Source: Lampris incognitus
Taxonomy: Eukaryota > Chordata > Actinopteri > Lampriformes > Lampridae
NCBI RefSeq assembly: GCF_029633865.1
Contig: NC_079216.1
Location: 68,439,167 to 68,503,166, forward strand
DNA: 64,000 nt
Reading direction: 5' to 3'
A program made the translations under genes and the position numbers. The notes beneath the pieces were generated by a model that made no database searches, was not told the origin of the DNA, and saw only the letters and a list, made by a program, of their open reading frames with translations. This document shows, piece by piece, positions 1 to 9,359 of the stretch (position 1 is its first letter; every line of letters begins with the position of its first letter).

Positions 1-303
1 TGCCTTCTCATGCCCCCCCCCCGCCCTCTTATCCACCCCTAATCTGAGGCAGACTAAGGACTGAGCACTGGATCTGCTGCCCCCTCCTCTTGGAACTCCC
101 TCCCCAAGAACATCAGAGACTGCTGCGATCTGCCCACATTCAAGTCATTAATCAGGACTCACCTCTTCAGACCTGCTTTTATATGTGATTAATGTTGTGT
201 TGCATGTTTTTGGTATGTTGCCTTTAAGTTTATTCTAATTTATGTAAAGCATCTTTGATGAAAAGCACTATATAAATAAAATGCATTATTATCATTATTA
301 TTA
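1..303 (+). mobile_element. L2/CR1-type LINE, 3' terminal fragment
   Basis: Translation near 88-190 gives the C-terminal signature of L2/CR1-type LINE reverse transcriptase polyproteins: a WNSLP motif, then IRD, then FKSLIRTHLF. It is followed by the usual 3' tail with CACTATATAAATAAA and an ATT-rich repeat (about 262-303). The 5' part lies outside the window. It would sit in the last intron of the GCIP/GCAP-like gene or beyond that gene. Non-functional. Confidence 0.7.
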
Positions 304-1095
304 TATTGCTTAGATGTGTTGTGCCTTGCTTGACTGGATTTAGCTGCACGTGCTAGTCAGTCCAGTGCAGTAGTTGTTTTACTGTGGTTGTTTACACAGA
401 ACATGAGCACGGACAGCCCCCACAGGCAAGGTTACCTGTTTAGATAAGATGGGGGTTGTTATAGCCTCTGCAGGTCTGGTACTTGGTTGTTAATCTTTTA
501 GGTCATGCTGTATAATGAACATTTGACCTAGTTTTGAATGAGAAGTATGGAAAGTATTTGTGTATGTCAAGCACGTAGTTTGTAAGTCATGTGTTTGATA
601 CATGTAACCTACTGATACTTTATGATGTGAACGTAAAACATCTGATTGAGTTTATAAATTGATGCTTATATTCATTATCGAATCTATACTGTGCATCTGA
701 GTAACTGGGTAATATTAAATAGCCTATATTTTGTACAGCAGCAAGGTAAATAAGTGCTGCATCTGTATGATACAATTTTCCATAAAATTATATCGGATGC
801 TCTAATAGCACATCACGTTATATTACGCTGGCTGTTAAAACGTCGACGTACTCTTGTCAATTAAGACCCCCCAAAAAAGGACATGATTAGAGGTCTTGTC
901 TCACTTGGCTCCCTCAAAACACTTCCCCATGCCACGCCACTGTCCCCTTATTAAACAACTTCACAGAACTGAAAATGGAGTTTGCGTTAGGGGGGGAAAA
1001 AACTATGTTTACAATAGATGTTCATGGGTTAAAATTATCTAAGTACCCGTTATTTTCTTACAGGGAAGTGAAATCAGGATAGCAAGTTTCTCAAT
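304..1095. other. No gene recognised
   Basis: AT-rich sequence with no convincing ORF, repeat family or RNA gene. I searched the reverse strand for the missing last exon of the GCIP/GCAP-like gene (end of EF-hand 4 and the C-terminus) and did not see it. Confidence 0.5.
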
Positions 1096-1665
1096 GGGCG
1101 GCACGGTGGCCCAGTGGTTAGCGCTGTTGCCTCACAGCAAGAAGATCCTGTGTTCGAACCCTGCAGTTATCCAACCTTGGGGGCCATCCCAGGTCGTCCT
1201 CTGTGTGGAGTTTGCATGTTCCACCCATGTCTGTGGTGGGTTTTCTCTGGGTGCTCCAGTTTCCCCCACCGTCAAAAAAAAATGTGCATGTTAGGGTTTA
1301 TCCAGGGGTGGGCAATCTTACCCAGAAAGGGCCGGTGTGGGTGAAGCTTTTTGTTCCAACCAAGCAGTTACACACCTGTGTCTCCTAATCAACCAGTAGA
1401 GTCTTTGCCGAGGAAGTTGATTAGGAGACACAGGTGTGTAACTGCTTGGTTGGAACAAAAACCTTCACCCACACGGGCTCTTTCTGGATAAGATTGCCCA
1501 CCCCTGGATCCTCCTGTCTGTGTCCCTGACCAAGGCAATGGGAAAAGAACTGGAGTTGGTCCCCGGGTGCGGCACGGCAGCTGCCTACTGCTCCTAGCTA
1601 CACAGCTAGGATGGGTTAAATAAAGACACGAATTTCCCCACGGAGATTAATAAAGTATATCAAAA
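1096..1665 (+). mobile_element. DANA/Mermaid-like tRNA-derived SINE, split by a MITE
   Basis: The 5' part (1096-1290) has the tRNA-like head with GGCGGCACGGTGGCCCAGTG and a B-box-like TGTTCGAACCC. The conserved body follows, with TGTGTGGAGTTTGCATGTTC and a degraded GGTGCTCCAGTTTCC. The 3' part (about 1507-1665) has the tail typical of this fish SINE, including GGAGTTGGTCCCCGGG and an AATAAAGTAT end. A 204-bp palindromic element separates the halves. A second, uninterrupted SINE of this type is at 51137-51512. Confidence 0.75.
1303..1506. mobile_element. 204-bp palindromic hAT-like MITE, copy 1
   Basis: It begins CAGGGGTGGGCAATC and ends with the exact reverse complement. The halves pair over most of the length; CACACCTGTGTCTCC on the left arm is mirrored by GGAGACACAGGTGTG on the right. 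The length equals that of copy 2 at 45432-45635. CAGGGG termini fit hAT-type non-autonomous elements. Unlike copy 2, no clear 8-bp target duplication is visible, so the insertion boundary here is less certain. It interrupts a DANA-like SINE and so is younger than that SINE. Confidence 0.75.
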
Positions 1666-2002
1666 TTTAAAAAAATTGTGCAAAAACAAAATACCTATGT
1701 GACCAATTATCTCATTTATACCCAAGTGGCTATTGTCTCAATCTATTGCATGAGTGAACATGAATGCATTTCAGCCATGAAGGAGGGATTGGGGGGGGGG
1801 GGCACCGGCTAAACTACATGAAAAATTCTGCTGAAATGAAGCAAACACTGGAGATGGAGTTATAGTTTTTTTTTCAACCACAACACCACATTTCACGCAA
1901 CAAGGGTATTGTAAGGCCACTACCAATTTACTTGTCAATGAATAAGATGGCGCTGAGGCAGCCAGAGTCAAGCAAGATCTTTGTATTTTAGTGCTTCCTC
2001 AC
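1666..2002. other. No feature; intron 4 of GCIP/GCAP-like gene
   Basis: Sequence downstream of the fourth coding exon of the minus-strand gene. It holds a poly-G run near 1790-1801 and no exon that would complete EF-hand 4. Confidence 0.45.
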
Positions 2003-5000
2003 CATCATTGTCTTTATCCAGTCTCACAAATATCCTGTTGGTGCATTCTTCAGCTGTAAGTGGGTTGAGTTTGGTGGAAGCTGCTGCTTCGCTCATCTTA
2101 TAAACAGCCTAGAAAACAACATAAACACACTTCGGGGGACAGAAAGATGCAACAACTGAAGTATCGTCTCATGAGTTATACTTACAGCTGACTGGAAACT
2201 CTGACCCTGGGTTTGTAAAATGTCAGAACAGTTGTGCTGAGCGTATATTACTGTGTTTACACGTTACTGTTGTCACGTCTAACCAGTATTTTCATGGACA
2301 AGCTGTTTGATATTCCTGTGAAATGTTAAAAAAATGTAAAGATCGTGGTATACTAAACTGCGTGAGAAGAAAATAACCTTCATGATTTCCAGCATTTCCT
2401 CCTGTGTGATGGCTCCGTCACTGTCTTTGTCATAGAGCTTAAAGGACCAGCGCAGCTTTTCTTCTGAGGAACCCTCAATCAGCATGCTGATGGCCATGAC
2501 ATACTCCCTGAAATCAACCACCCCATCCTGGAACAAGACATCCTCATGAACACTTTCCAAAAATATTTTAAAACATTTAAAACCACACATACAGGCAAGG
2601 TAACAAATGAAAGGAAAAACCAACATGAAGTGTGTTAGTAAGGTGTTGGTCCACCACGAGCCTCCAGAACAGCTTCAGTTCTCCTTGTCACAGATCCTAC
2701 AAGTCTCTGAACTCTACTGGAGGGATGGACACCATTCTTCCAGAAGATGTTCCCTCATTTGGTGTTTTGGTGATGGTGGTGGTGGAGAGCGCTGTCTGAA
2801 GCTCCCACAGGTGTTCAGTTGGGTTGAGATCTGGTGACTGTGAAGGCCCTAGCATGTGATTTACATTATTTTCATCCTCATCAAGCCATCCAGTGACCCC
2901 TGGTGACCTGTGGATGGGGGCATTGTCATCCTGGAAGAGACCACTCCCATCAGGATAGAAATGTCTCATCACAGGATAAAACTGATCACTCAGAATAACG
3001 TTGTATTGGTTTGCGATGACCCATCCCTCTAAGGGGGCAAATGGACCCAAACCATGCCAGGAAAATTCCCCCCACGGCATAACAGGACCTCCAGACCCCC
3101 TCACTGTAGGGGTCAAGCATCCAGGTTTTTCCTTTAATTTGTCATCTGTCTGTCTTCGTGTAATCACACCAGTTTATGAATGCGTTGAACACAGCCTCTA
3201 CAGTTTTCAGTGGTTCTGTGTGAAGAATGAAGGTCCTTCAGTGGGTCACATGTGTATACTTCACCTACCTCGTTGTTGTCCAGTGCACGGAATATCTGTT
3301 CTGCATACTCAGCTGACTCATTACCCACTGTTCCATTGCAGAAATGTCTTTGGAACTCATGCAGTGTGATCAGCCCACTTGGACATTTATTTATAAACGT
3401 CCTACAAAAAAGATACAGAACAATAAATGAATAAATAAAACAACAGCACAACATTAAAGGATCATTCAGGGTGGGGGTGGGGGTGGGGGGTTACAACCTG
3501 GGCCTAATTTTTGTAGTTTTGCCATCATGCATATTGGTTATGATATGATTTTACTCACCAACTTCACTGTTGAGGTTTTGGACATCCACACATTTGGAAG
3601 TGAAAACAGAAGTGCAAGCCAAAAGTTCCTACCTGAAACCTGCAGTACTATCCATGATCGATCAGTACTACCCATGAGCCATCAATACTACCAATGATCC
3701 ATCAGTACTATCCATGATCCACCACACTGCTGTGCCACTTCCTGGCTCAGCGTGCAGGAATGAGCAGCCTATACTTACTTTGCTTCAGGTAGTAGCAACC
3801 ACTGATAAACTACCGAGCCAGCACAACTGAGGAGTCATGGATGATGGGAAGTCCTGTCCACAGTCTAACTGAGGGACTAGGTACTCGGTACTTTGTTGTT
3901 AGTGGTGTTGGAAGGACAGGTTTTAAGACTTGTGATCAGTTGCATTACATTCCAGTCATTTAGCCGACGCTTGTATCCAAAGCGACTTACAATAAGTGCA
4001 TCATGTAACGTAGGAGATCAGGAGAACTACTAGTCATCAGAGGTCATAAGTGCATCTAAACAAGCATCTAAGAGCAAAACCAGTGCTAAAGTAAAAGTGC
4101 AAGAAAGAGATTTAATTTTTTTTTTTAAATGAGTGAATACAATAAGTGGTAGGGACAAGAAACAGGGTAGTAGTTCTTGAAGAGGTGAGTTTTCAACCTG
4201 CGCCGAAAGATGGGCAGCGACTCCGCTGTCCTGACATCAGTGGGGAGTTCAGTCCACCACTGAGGGGCCAGGACAGAACAGAGCCGGGACCGGGTCAATC
4301 GGCAGCAGGGGCCTCTGAGCGACGGGGCAACCAGGCGTCCCGAGGCAGTAGAGCCAAGCGGTCGGGCGGGGGTGTAGGGCTTGACCATGGCCTGGAGATA
4401 GGAAGGAGCTGCTCCTTTCACTGCCCTGTAGGCCAGCACCAGAGTCTTAAACCGGATGGGAGGAGCAGCTACTGGGAGCCAGTGTAGGGACATGAGAAGG
4501 GGAGTTGTGTGGGAGAACTTAGGGCGGTTGAACACCAGACAAGCTACAGCTTTCTGAGTATATACTATATGACTCATGACCACTGAATGGAGCACTAATG
4601 AAGTCGAATCTAACACCCCCAACGACCATCGCTGCTTAACATCGGATCACAAAGAGCCACGCACATCAATAGCTCTGATAACGACTCCAAAGAGGTTAAA
4701 TATGTGAGTCTCATCAGCAGCCAGTCAGACTAGCTTGGTCTAGTCAGAAAGCCATGAACTGAGGAAGCCTCTTGGATGAGAGGCGAAACGTCTTCACGGA
4801 TATGTACCAAGTCCAGTTGCACTTGATTCACCTCCTTTGGACGCTTCATTTATTCTGTTTCAGCTATCCTGCTTCAGCTATTTTGCTTCGGTTATTCTGC
4901 TTCAGTTCTGAGTCACGACAAAACAAAAAGCTTACCTGAACCATTCATATAGTTCTGTGATGTAAGACTCCTTTCTCCTACAAGGCAGAGAGGCAACTTG

Positions 5001-5006
5001 TCCCAT
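2003..5006 (-). CDS. GCIP/GCAP-family guanylyl cyclase regulatory calcium sensor, four 5' coding exons
   Basis: Photoreceptor proteins of this family bind Ca2+ through EF-hands and regulate retinal membrane guanylyl cyclase. Coding exons on the minus strand: 4936-5006, 3269-3401, 2378-2527 and 2003-2108. All introns begin GT and end AG, and the phases join without frameshift. The start MGQVAS carries the N-myristoylation glycine. Exons 1-2 give the degenerate first EF-hand with the CPSG motif. EF2 (LDNNE joined to DGVVDF across an intron) and EF3 (DKDSDGAITQEE) have intact calcium ligands, and EF4 begins LDKDND at the last visible donor. Family proteins are about 190-205 residues; 153 complete codons are visible, so the rest of EF4 and the tail are missing. 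The exon-3 donor (AAG then GTTATT) is weak. Residues such as HFCNGTVG and MAISMLIEG look closer to frog GCIP than to GCAP1/2; the exact paralogue is uncertain. Confidence 0.85.
2620..3170 (-). pseudogene. Tc1-like transposase, C-terminal fragment
   Basis: Lies in intron 2 of the GCIP/GCAP-like gene. The minus-strand translation shows the DDE-domain landmarks of Tc1/mariner transposases: WGEFSWHGLGPFAPLEG, then GLFQDDNAPIHRS with the second catalytic Asp, then PSQSPDLNPTEHLWE with the third acidic residue. The N-terminal DNA-binding part is missing. The 2620-2800 part, containing a GGTGTTGGTCCACCACGAGC stretch, looks like the element's terminal region. Non-autonomous and degraded. Confidence 0.8.
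3643..3724. repeat. Short imperfect tandem repeat
   Basis: About four diverged units of roughly 20 bp, each a variant of AGTACTATCCATGATCCATC, within intron 1 of the GCIP/GCAP-like gene. Confidence 0.6.
3947..4622 (-). mobile_element. L2-type LINE, 3' end with RT C-terminal tail
   Basis: The minus-strand ORF 4622-4125 reads into the well-known LINE C-terminal region: ACLVFNRPKFSHTTPLL, SLHWLPVAAPPIRFKTLVLA, YRAVKGAAPSYLQAMV, SVLAPQWWTELPTDVR and FRRRLKTHLF. The 3' untranslated tail runs left to about 3947 and holds the widespread fish tail motif, plus strand TTTAGCCGACGCTTGTATCC. It is 5'-truncated and lies in intron 1 of the GCIP/GCAP-like gene. Confidence 0.85.
4735..4860 (+). repeat. Dispersed repeat tail with hammerhead-like core
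   Basis: Contains CTGAGGA at 4759-4765, a perfect 6-bp hairpin (4767-4772 with 4779-4784, loop TGGATG) and GAAAC at 4785-4789. This order (CUGANGA, stem, GAAA) is that of the hammerhead ribozyme core. There is one extra A before the stem, and I could not find convincing stems I and III. The segment resembles dispersed fish retroelement tails; Penelope-like elements are known to carry hammerheads. The family assignment is inference. Confidence 0.35.
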
Positions 5007-5345
5007 TCTCTAAGCAGCAGCGTCTCTTGTGTTCACCACTGGCTTTATATGCACAACAAATCCCAGCTTATGCTGCACTTTCTTAATTGCAGTTACAAGG
5101 GCCTTATCACAGCCCTGACCTGCTGGCAGATGAGCGGTGCCCATGTAATTACTTAAGAAGCAGGTGGTATCTGGATCTACTTGATCACAAACACCACTAT
5201 TAACTGAAAAAGTGCTAGGATGGTGACCTAGTAAACTTCATAAAAATAAAAAATATAAGATAAAAGTGATCATTTGTTGAGCACTTTTATAAACACTATT
5301 GATGGTTTCTGGAAAAAAAACAAAAAACTGCTCTCTCTGTCTTTA

Positions 5346-5403
5346 TACACACACACACACGCACACACATGCGCACACGCGTGCGCGCGTGTATATATAT
5401 ATA
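5346..5403. repeat. (CA)n/(TA)n microsatellite
   Basis: A compound CA, CG and TA dinucleotide tract directly abutting the left terminus of the palindromic Tc1 element. The TA steps are the preferred Tc1 target. Confidence 0.9.
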
Positions 5404-5782
5404 CACTACCGTTCAAAAGTTTGGGATCACCCAAACAATTTTGTGTTTTCCATGAAAAGTCACACTTATTCACCACCATATGTTGTGAAATGAATAGAAA
5501 ATAGAGTCAAGACATTGACAAGGTTAGAAATAATGATTTGTATTTGAAATAAGATTTTTTTTACATCAAACTTTGCTTTCGTCAAAGAATCCTCCATTTG
5601 CAGCAATTACAGCATTGCAGACCTTTGGCATTCTAGCTGTTAATTTGTTGAGGTAATCTGGAGAAATTGCACCCCACGCTTCCAGAAGCAGCTCCCACAA
5701 GTTGGATTGGTTGGATGGGCACTTCTTTGAGCAGATTGAGTTTCTGGAGCATCACATTTGTGGGGTCAATTAAACGCTCAAA

Positions 5783-6070
5783 ATGGCCAGAAAAAGAGAA
5801 CTTTCATCTGAAACTCGACAGTCTATTCTTGTTCTTAGAAATGAAGGCTATTCCATGCGAGAAATTGCTAAGAAATTGAAGATTTCCTACACCGGTGTGT
5901 ACTACTCCCTTCAGAGGACAGCACAAACAGGCTCTAACCAGAGTAGAAAAAGAAGTGGGAGGCCGCGTTGCACAACTGAGCAAGAAGATAAGTACATTAG
6001 AGTCTCTAGTTTGAGAAACAGAGGCCTCACAGGTCCCCAACTGGCATCTTCATTAAATAGTACCTGTTAG
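5783..6070 (+). pseudogene. Truncated Tc1 transposase, left arm
   Basis: A 95-codon ORF starting MARKRELSSETRQSILVLRN. Residues 1-55 form the paired-like helix-turn-helix of Tc1 transposases (YSMREIAKKLKISY). An AT-hook-like RKRSGRPR follows near residue 58, then a second helix-turn-helix start (LRNRGLTGPQLASSLN). It stops where the inverted copy begins, so the whole DDE catalytic domain is missing. Residues after about 52 come from the central spacer and belong to the original transposase reading frame. Confidence 0.85.
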
Positions 6071-6221
6071 AGCCTGTTTGTGCTGTCCTCTGAAGGGAGT
6101 AGTACACACCGGTGTAGGAAATCTTCAATTTCTTAGCAATTTCTCGCATGGAATAGCCTTCATTTCTAAGAACAAGAATAGACTGTCGAGTTTCAGATGA
6201 AAGTTCTCTTTTTCTGGCCAT
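6027..6221 (-). pseudogene. Truncated Tc1 transposase, right arm
   Basis: The inverted copy of the same N-terminus: identical for the first 52 residues (MARKRELSSE through RTAQTGSN). It then reads into the spacer in another sense and stops. It contains only the first helix-turn-helix. Confidence 0.85.
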
Positions 6222-6600
6222 TGTGAGCGTTTAATTGACCCCACAAATGTGATGCTCCAGAAACTCAATCTGCTCAAAGAAGTGCCCATCCAACCAATCC
6301 AACTTGTGGGAGCTGCTTCTGGAAGCGTGGGGTGCAATTTCTCCAGATTACCTCAACAAATTAACAGCTAGAATGCCAAAGGTCTGCAATGCTGCAATTG
6401 CTGCAAATGGAGGATTCTTTGACGAAAGCAAAGTTTGATGTAAAAAAAATCTTATTTCAAATACAAATCATTATTTCTAACCTTGTCAATGTCTTGACTC
6501 TATTTTCTATTCATTTCACAACATGTGGTGGTGAATAAGTGTGACTTTTCATGGAAAACACAAAATTGTTTGGGTGATCCCAAACTTTTGAACGGTAGTG

Positions 6601-6620
6601 TATATATATATATATATCCA

Positions 6621-6719
<99 letters not shown>

Positions 6720-6756
6720 ATTGACGGTTTCGGGAAATAATGCTATATGCTATAAG

Positions 6757-6796
<40 letters not shown>

Positions 6797-6800
6797 CTTT
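6601..6800. repeat. (TA)n, (GT)n/(CA)n and (TA)n microsatellites
   Basis: TA repeat 6601-6617, a (GT)n run turning into (CA)n at about 6623-6718, and a second TA run at about 6758-6794. Short ORFs in this stretch are artefacts of the dinucleotide repeats. Confidence 0.95.
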
Positions 6801-6809
6801 ATAGCTTCA

Positions 6810-6975
6810 TTGTTCAACCACATTAGCAGCTGATGAGTGCACGACCACAAAACAGGCCTGTACTGAAACGTATTAAAACCTTTTTTTTCCTGTATCAGTG
6901 TTGATATTCCGCTCCTCATTAGTTGAGCACTTATAACAACACCATTGACAGTTTCAGAAAAAAACGCTATATCAG
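6810..6975 (+). repeat. Dispersed repeat fragment with hammerhead-like core
   Basis: Contains CTGATGA at 6830-6836, a possible 5-bp stem (6837-6841 with 6859-6863) and GAAAC at 6865-6869, with one unpaired T before GAAAC. A following segment with TTGAGCACTTATAAC and CCATTGACAGTTTC recurs at 5277-5311, in part at 6717-6735, and inverted at 59629-59672. This suggests a dispersed family, into whose microsatellite the Tc1 element may have inserted. Family unknown. Confidence 0.4.
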
Positions 6976-7039
6976 TATACGTATAAGAATGCCGGCTTTC
7001 CCACTGGAGATCGGGGGTTTAAAACCCAGTTGTTAGGAG

Positions 7040-8045
7040 TCTCCATAAGAATCTGTGGCTTAGACGCCTAATGCTATACAAGGCAACCACCTCAGACATG
7101 AGTAAGAGTAACAGGAATAGAGTCATACTGGCTCAGACGACACCCGGGTTAACAAGGTTTGCGTCAGGTGTTGGGGAACCAGGACAATCTGACGAGAAAT
7201 GGGCTACTGGAACGGGACATTCATGGACAAGGGCCAAGAGCCTGGAACTGATGGAATGCTACCATAACAGCAGACCCCAGGACAGGGGCTATATGAAGCA
7301 TATGTGGGACCAGTAGGAGACCTACTTCCACACTGACTCAGAAGCAGCTAGTGGCGCAGTGCTCAACCATCAGCAGAAGGAAGCTACTGTCACAACTTGA
7401 GACGGAGAGTCTCCAACAGGATGACTATACAATTCAGCACCTTGAATGGCCACCTAGTAGGCAGGAGATACATGAGGACAGACTCCAACCAGCTGAAACA
7501 ATCCCACCAGTCATGACAGCTGAAGCTACTAAGGTTCAAATGAAAATCGTGGCCAGACTAAAGACAGTCAACTGCTGGGCTCGGCCTCCAAGACTCAGTG
7601 ACAAAGTACAATCACAAAGCCTGCTTGTGGATGTGAACACAGCCTTCCGCAATATCTCAAGTGCCACCATGACAGAGACCAGTGAGCTTGTATATGCCAC
7701 ATGGAAGGTACTCTCCATGGAAGAGAAGGCTGGAAGCCAAGAGCAAAGCAGCACGGAGAGATGTTAGCCAGTTAACAAAGGTGCAGAAAGGTGTGACGAA
7801 AGACAGGCTCTGGTTGGAGAAGTACAGCAAGATGTCCATATGTGAGGCCCCTGGAAACTGCCAAACAAAGGCTCACAGCTCTGGCTGCCAAGCTGAAGAG
7901 ATGCACTAGAGAAGCAGAAGCCAACGGTGTAAATGGCCTGTTCCTCAGAGAACCATCAAAAGTGTACTCCCAGCTGCAGATTTACAAGGGAACAACATCA
8001 GACCCACCAAGACCAGAGACCGAGCGATACTGGAAGGATATATAG
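7040..8045 (+). pseudogene. Non-LTR retrotransposon ORF, N-terminal remnant
   Basis: Three consecutive frame-shifted ORFs (7071-7316, 7351-7767, 7842-8045) together resemble the region before the reverse transcriptase of a vertebrate non-LTR element. Landmarks are SLELMECYHNSRPQDRGYM, VAQCSTISRRKLLSQLETES, ARLKTVNCWARPPRLSD and TAKQRLTALAAKLKRCTREA. The clade is not certain (a Dong/R4- or Rex6-like element is my best guess). No RT motif follows in this copy. Broken by several frameshifts and stops. Confidence 0.55.
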
Positions 8046-8062
8046 GAAAAAGAGGCAACTCG

Positions 8063-8356
8063 GTGCCAATGACCTGCTCCCAACCAGAACAGCCAGGCAA
8101 GTGTCCTGAACTACAGAAGGGACAAGCCAGTAAGAGTTTCACTGAAGGTAGGACAGACCTGACTCGAAGGAATTTTGTTCCAAAAGCTGAGCTCGATAAG
8201 ATGACAGCAGAACAAAAAGAGGACCTCTTCCAGTCTCGGAAACAGAGATTGGAGGGAGCCAAAAAAATAATGGCCATTAGGCAGCGGGTCACCTTCGAGA
8301 ACACCTACTGGATGGGAGATGAGATATACATGGACTCAAATCCTTATCCCACATAA
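8063..8356 (+). other. Unclassified ORF, 97 codons
   Basis: Hydrophilic, lysine- and glutamate-rich translation (for example ELDKMTAEQKEDLFQSRKQR). It continues from the non-LTR remnant upstream but I recognise no family. It may be retroelement coding debris. Not supported as a gene. Confidence 0.25.
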
Positions 8357-8418
8357 GCATTTAAGCATTGGAGCATTATTTTTTATCTAGCACCATTAAC
8401 TTGTACATTTGCAAAGGA

Positions 8419-8763
8419 TTACAGTTCGGTATAAATTCGTTCTTCATCTATGACCAGGAGATCCAGTTCATCGTTGAAGCTGAAGAGGGAAAGTGGTTGG
8501 GCCTCCCCTGATCCTCCCTCATCCTCCAATTGCACCAGGTGATCCGCCAGCTCCACCAGGATTGCAGCATATTCCCCTTCTGTGGGGATTGTTGCCTCTG
8601 GAAGATCCTCGTCAAGTGGCCCATCCTCTTTATCAACATCTGCTAGTTGCCGTGGGTCACCGCTGTGCTCCATCAATGCAGGGGGAAGAGTCTCCGCCAT
8701 TTTGGGAGACTGCGAGACACCAGCCGCCATTTCACTAGGCTTTAAATCACCAGCAGGTTCCAC
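8419..8763 (-). other. Unclassified acidic ORF, 114 codons
   Basis: The minus-strand frame is open upstream to about 8900, where it is basic (RRARRNRKAAEKKEVEPAG) before becoming very acidic (DVDKEDGPLDEDLPEA, LVQLEDEGGSGEA). A basic then acidic layout fits retroelement ORF1 or random coding debris. No splice context or homologue is recognised. A poly-C run lies at about 8901-8912. Confidence 0.25.
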
Positions 8764-9109
8764 TTCCTTTTTCTCTGCTGCTTTCCTATTTCTGCGAGCT
8801 CTTCTGGTTTCTATAATGGATCTGCTAAAGCCCCTGGTTGATCTATTTGGTTTCTTGTCTCTTCTGGCTTTGCTCCTAACTGGCCTTGTTTCAAGGATGA
8901 GCCCCCCCCCCCCTCAGGAGGAGTTACATCCCTCTCCCTACGTTGCTACTGTCTAGGTTCTTCCCAAAGGCGCCTTCTCCACAACGAAGATTGGAGGCCC
9001 TGCAGTGGTGACATTTCTTCCTAAGTAGGAGCCTTGAGTGGAGTGGGGACCACAAGCCCGTGTGGCGTGCCAGGTTGGGGGCAGCCCATATCACTGACAT
9101 TCTTGACAA

Positions 9110-9359
9110 TGGACACTATTGAAGGCGCAAAAGTGAATGGAAGAAAATTTGGCAAAATATTAACAAATTAATCAGTAGACAAAACCAACAGAACAAGAAA
9201 GAATTAGAACTCAAAATTAATAATTATTAGTGAAAAATATGATCACCCTAGCTATCAATCTCAATACTTTTTTCTTAAATTCTGTCTATGATAACCCAGC
9301 TCTTTACTCCATCGGATCTTACCTATAGTCCTATTAATCATGCACAGCCTATCTTTAAA
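9110..9359. other. AT-rich, no feature
   Basis: AT-rich sequence between the unclassified acidic ORF and the LINE reverse transcriptase remnant. No ORF, repeat or RNA gene recognised. Confidence 0.4.

Larger units (their letters stand above)
5404..6600. mobile_element. Palindromic (fold-back) Tc1-like element
   Basis: The two arms, 5404-5938 and 6066-6600, are each 535 bp and nearly perfect reverse complements (I see only about three or four differences), separated by 127 bp. Termini are CACTACCGTTCAAAAG and its complement, flanked by TA as expected for Tc1 insertion. Each arm holds the same Tc1 5' region and the start of the transposase gene. The C-terminal catalytic half of the usual element is absent, so the element cannot encode a functional transposase. 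A transcript through it could fold into a long hairpin. Confidence 0.9.
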
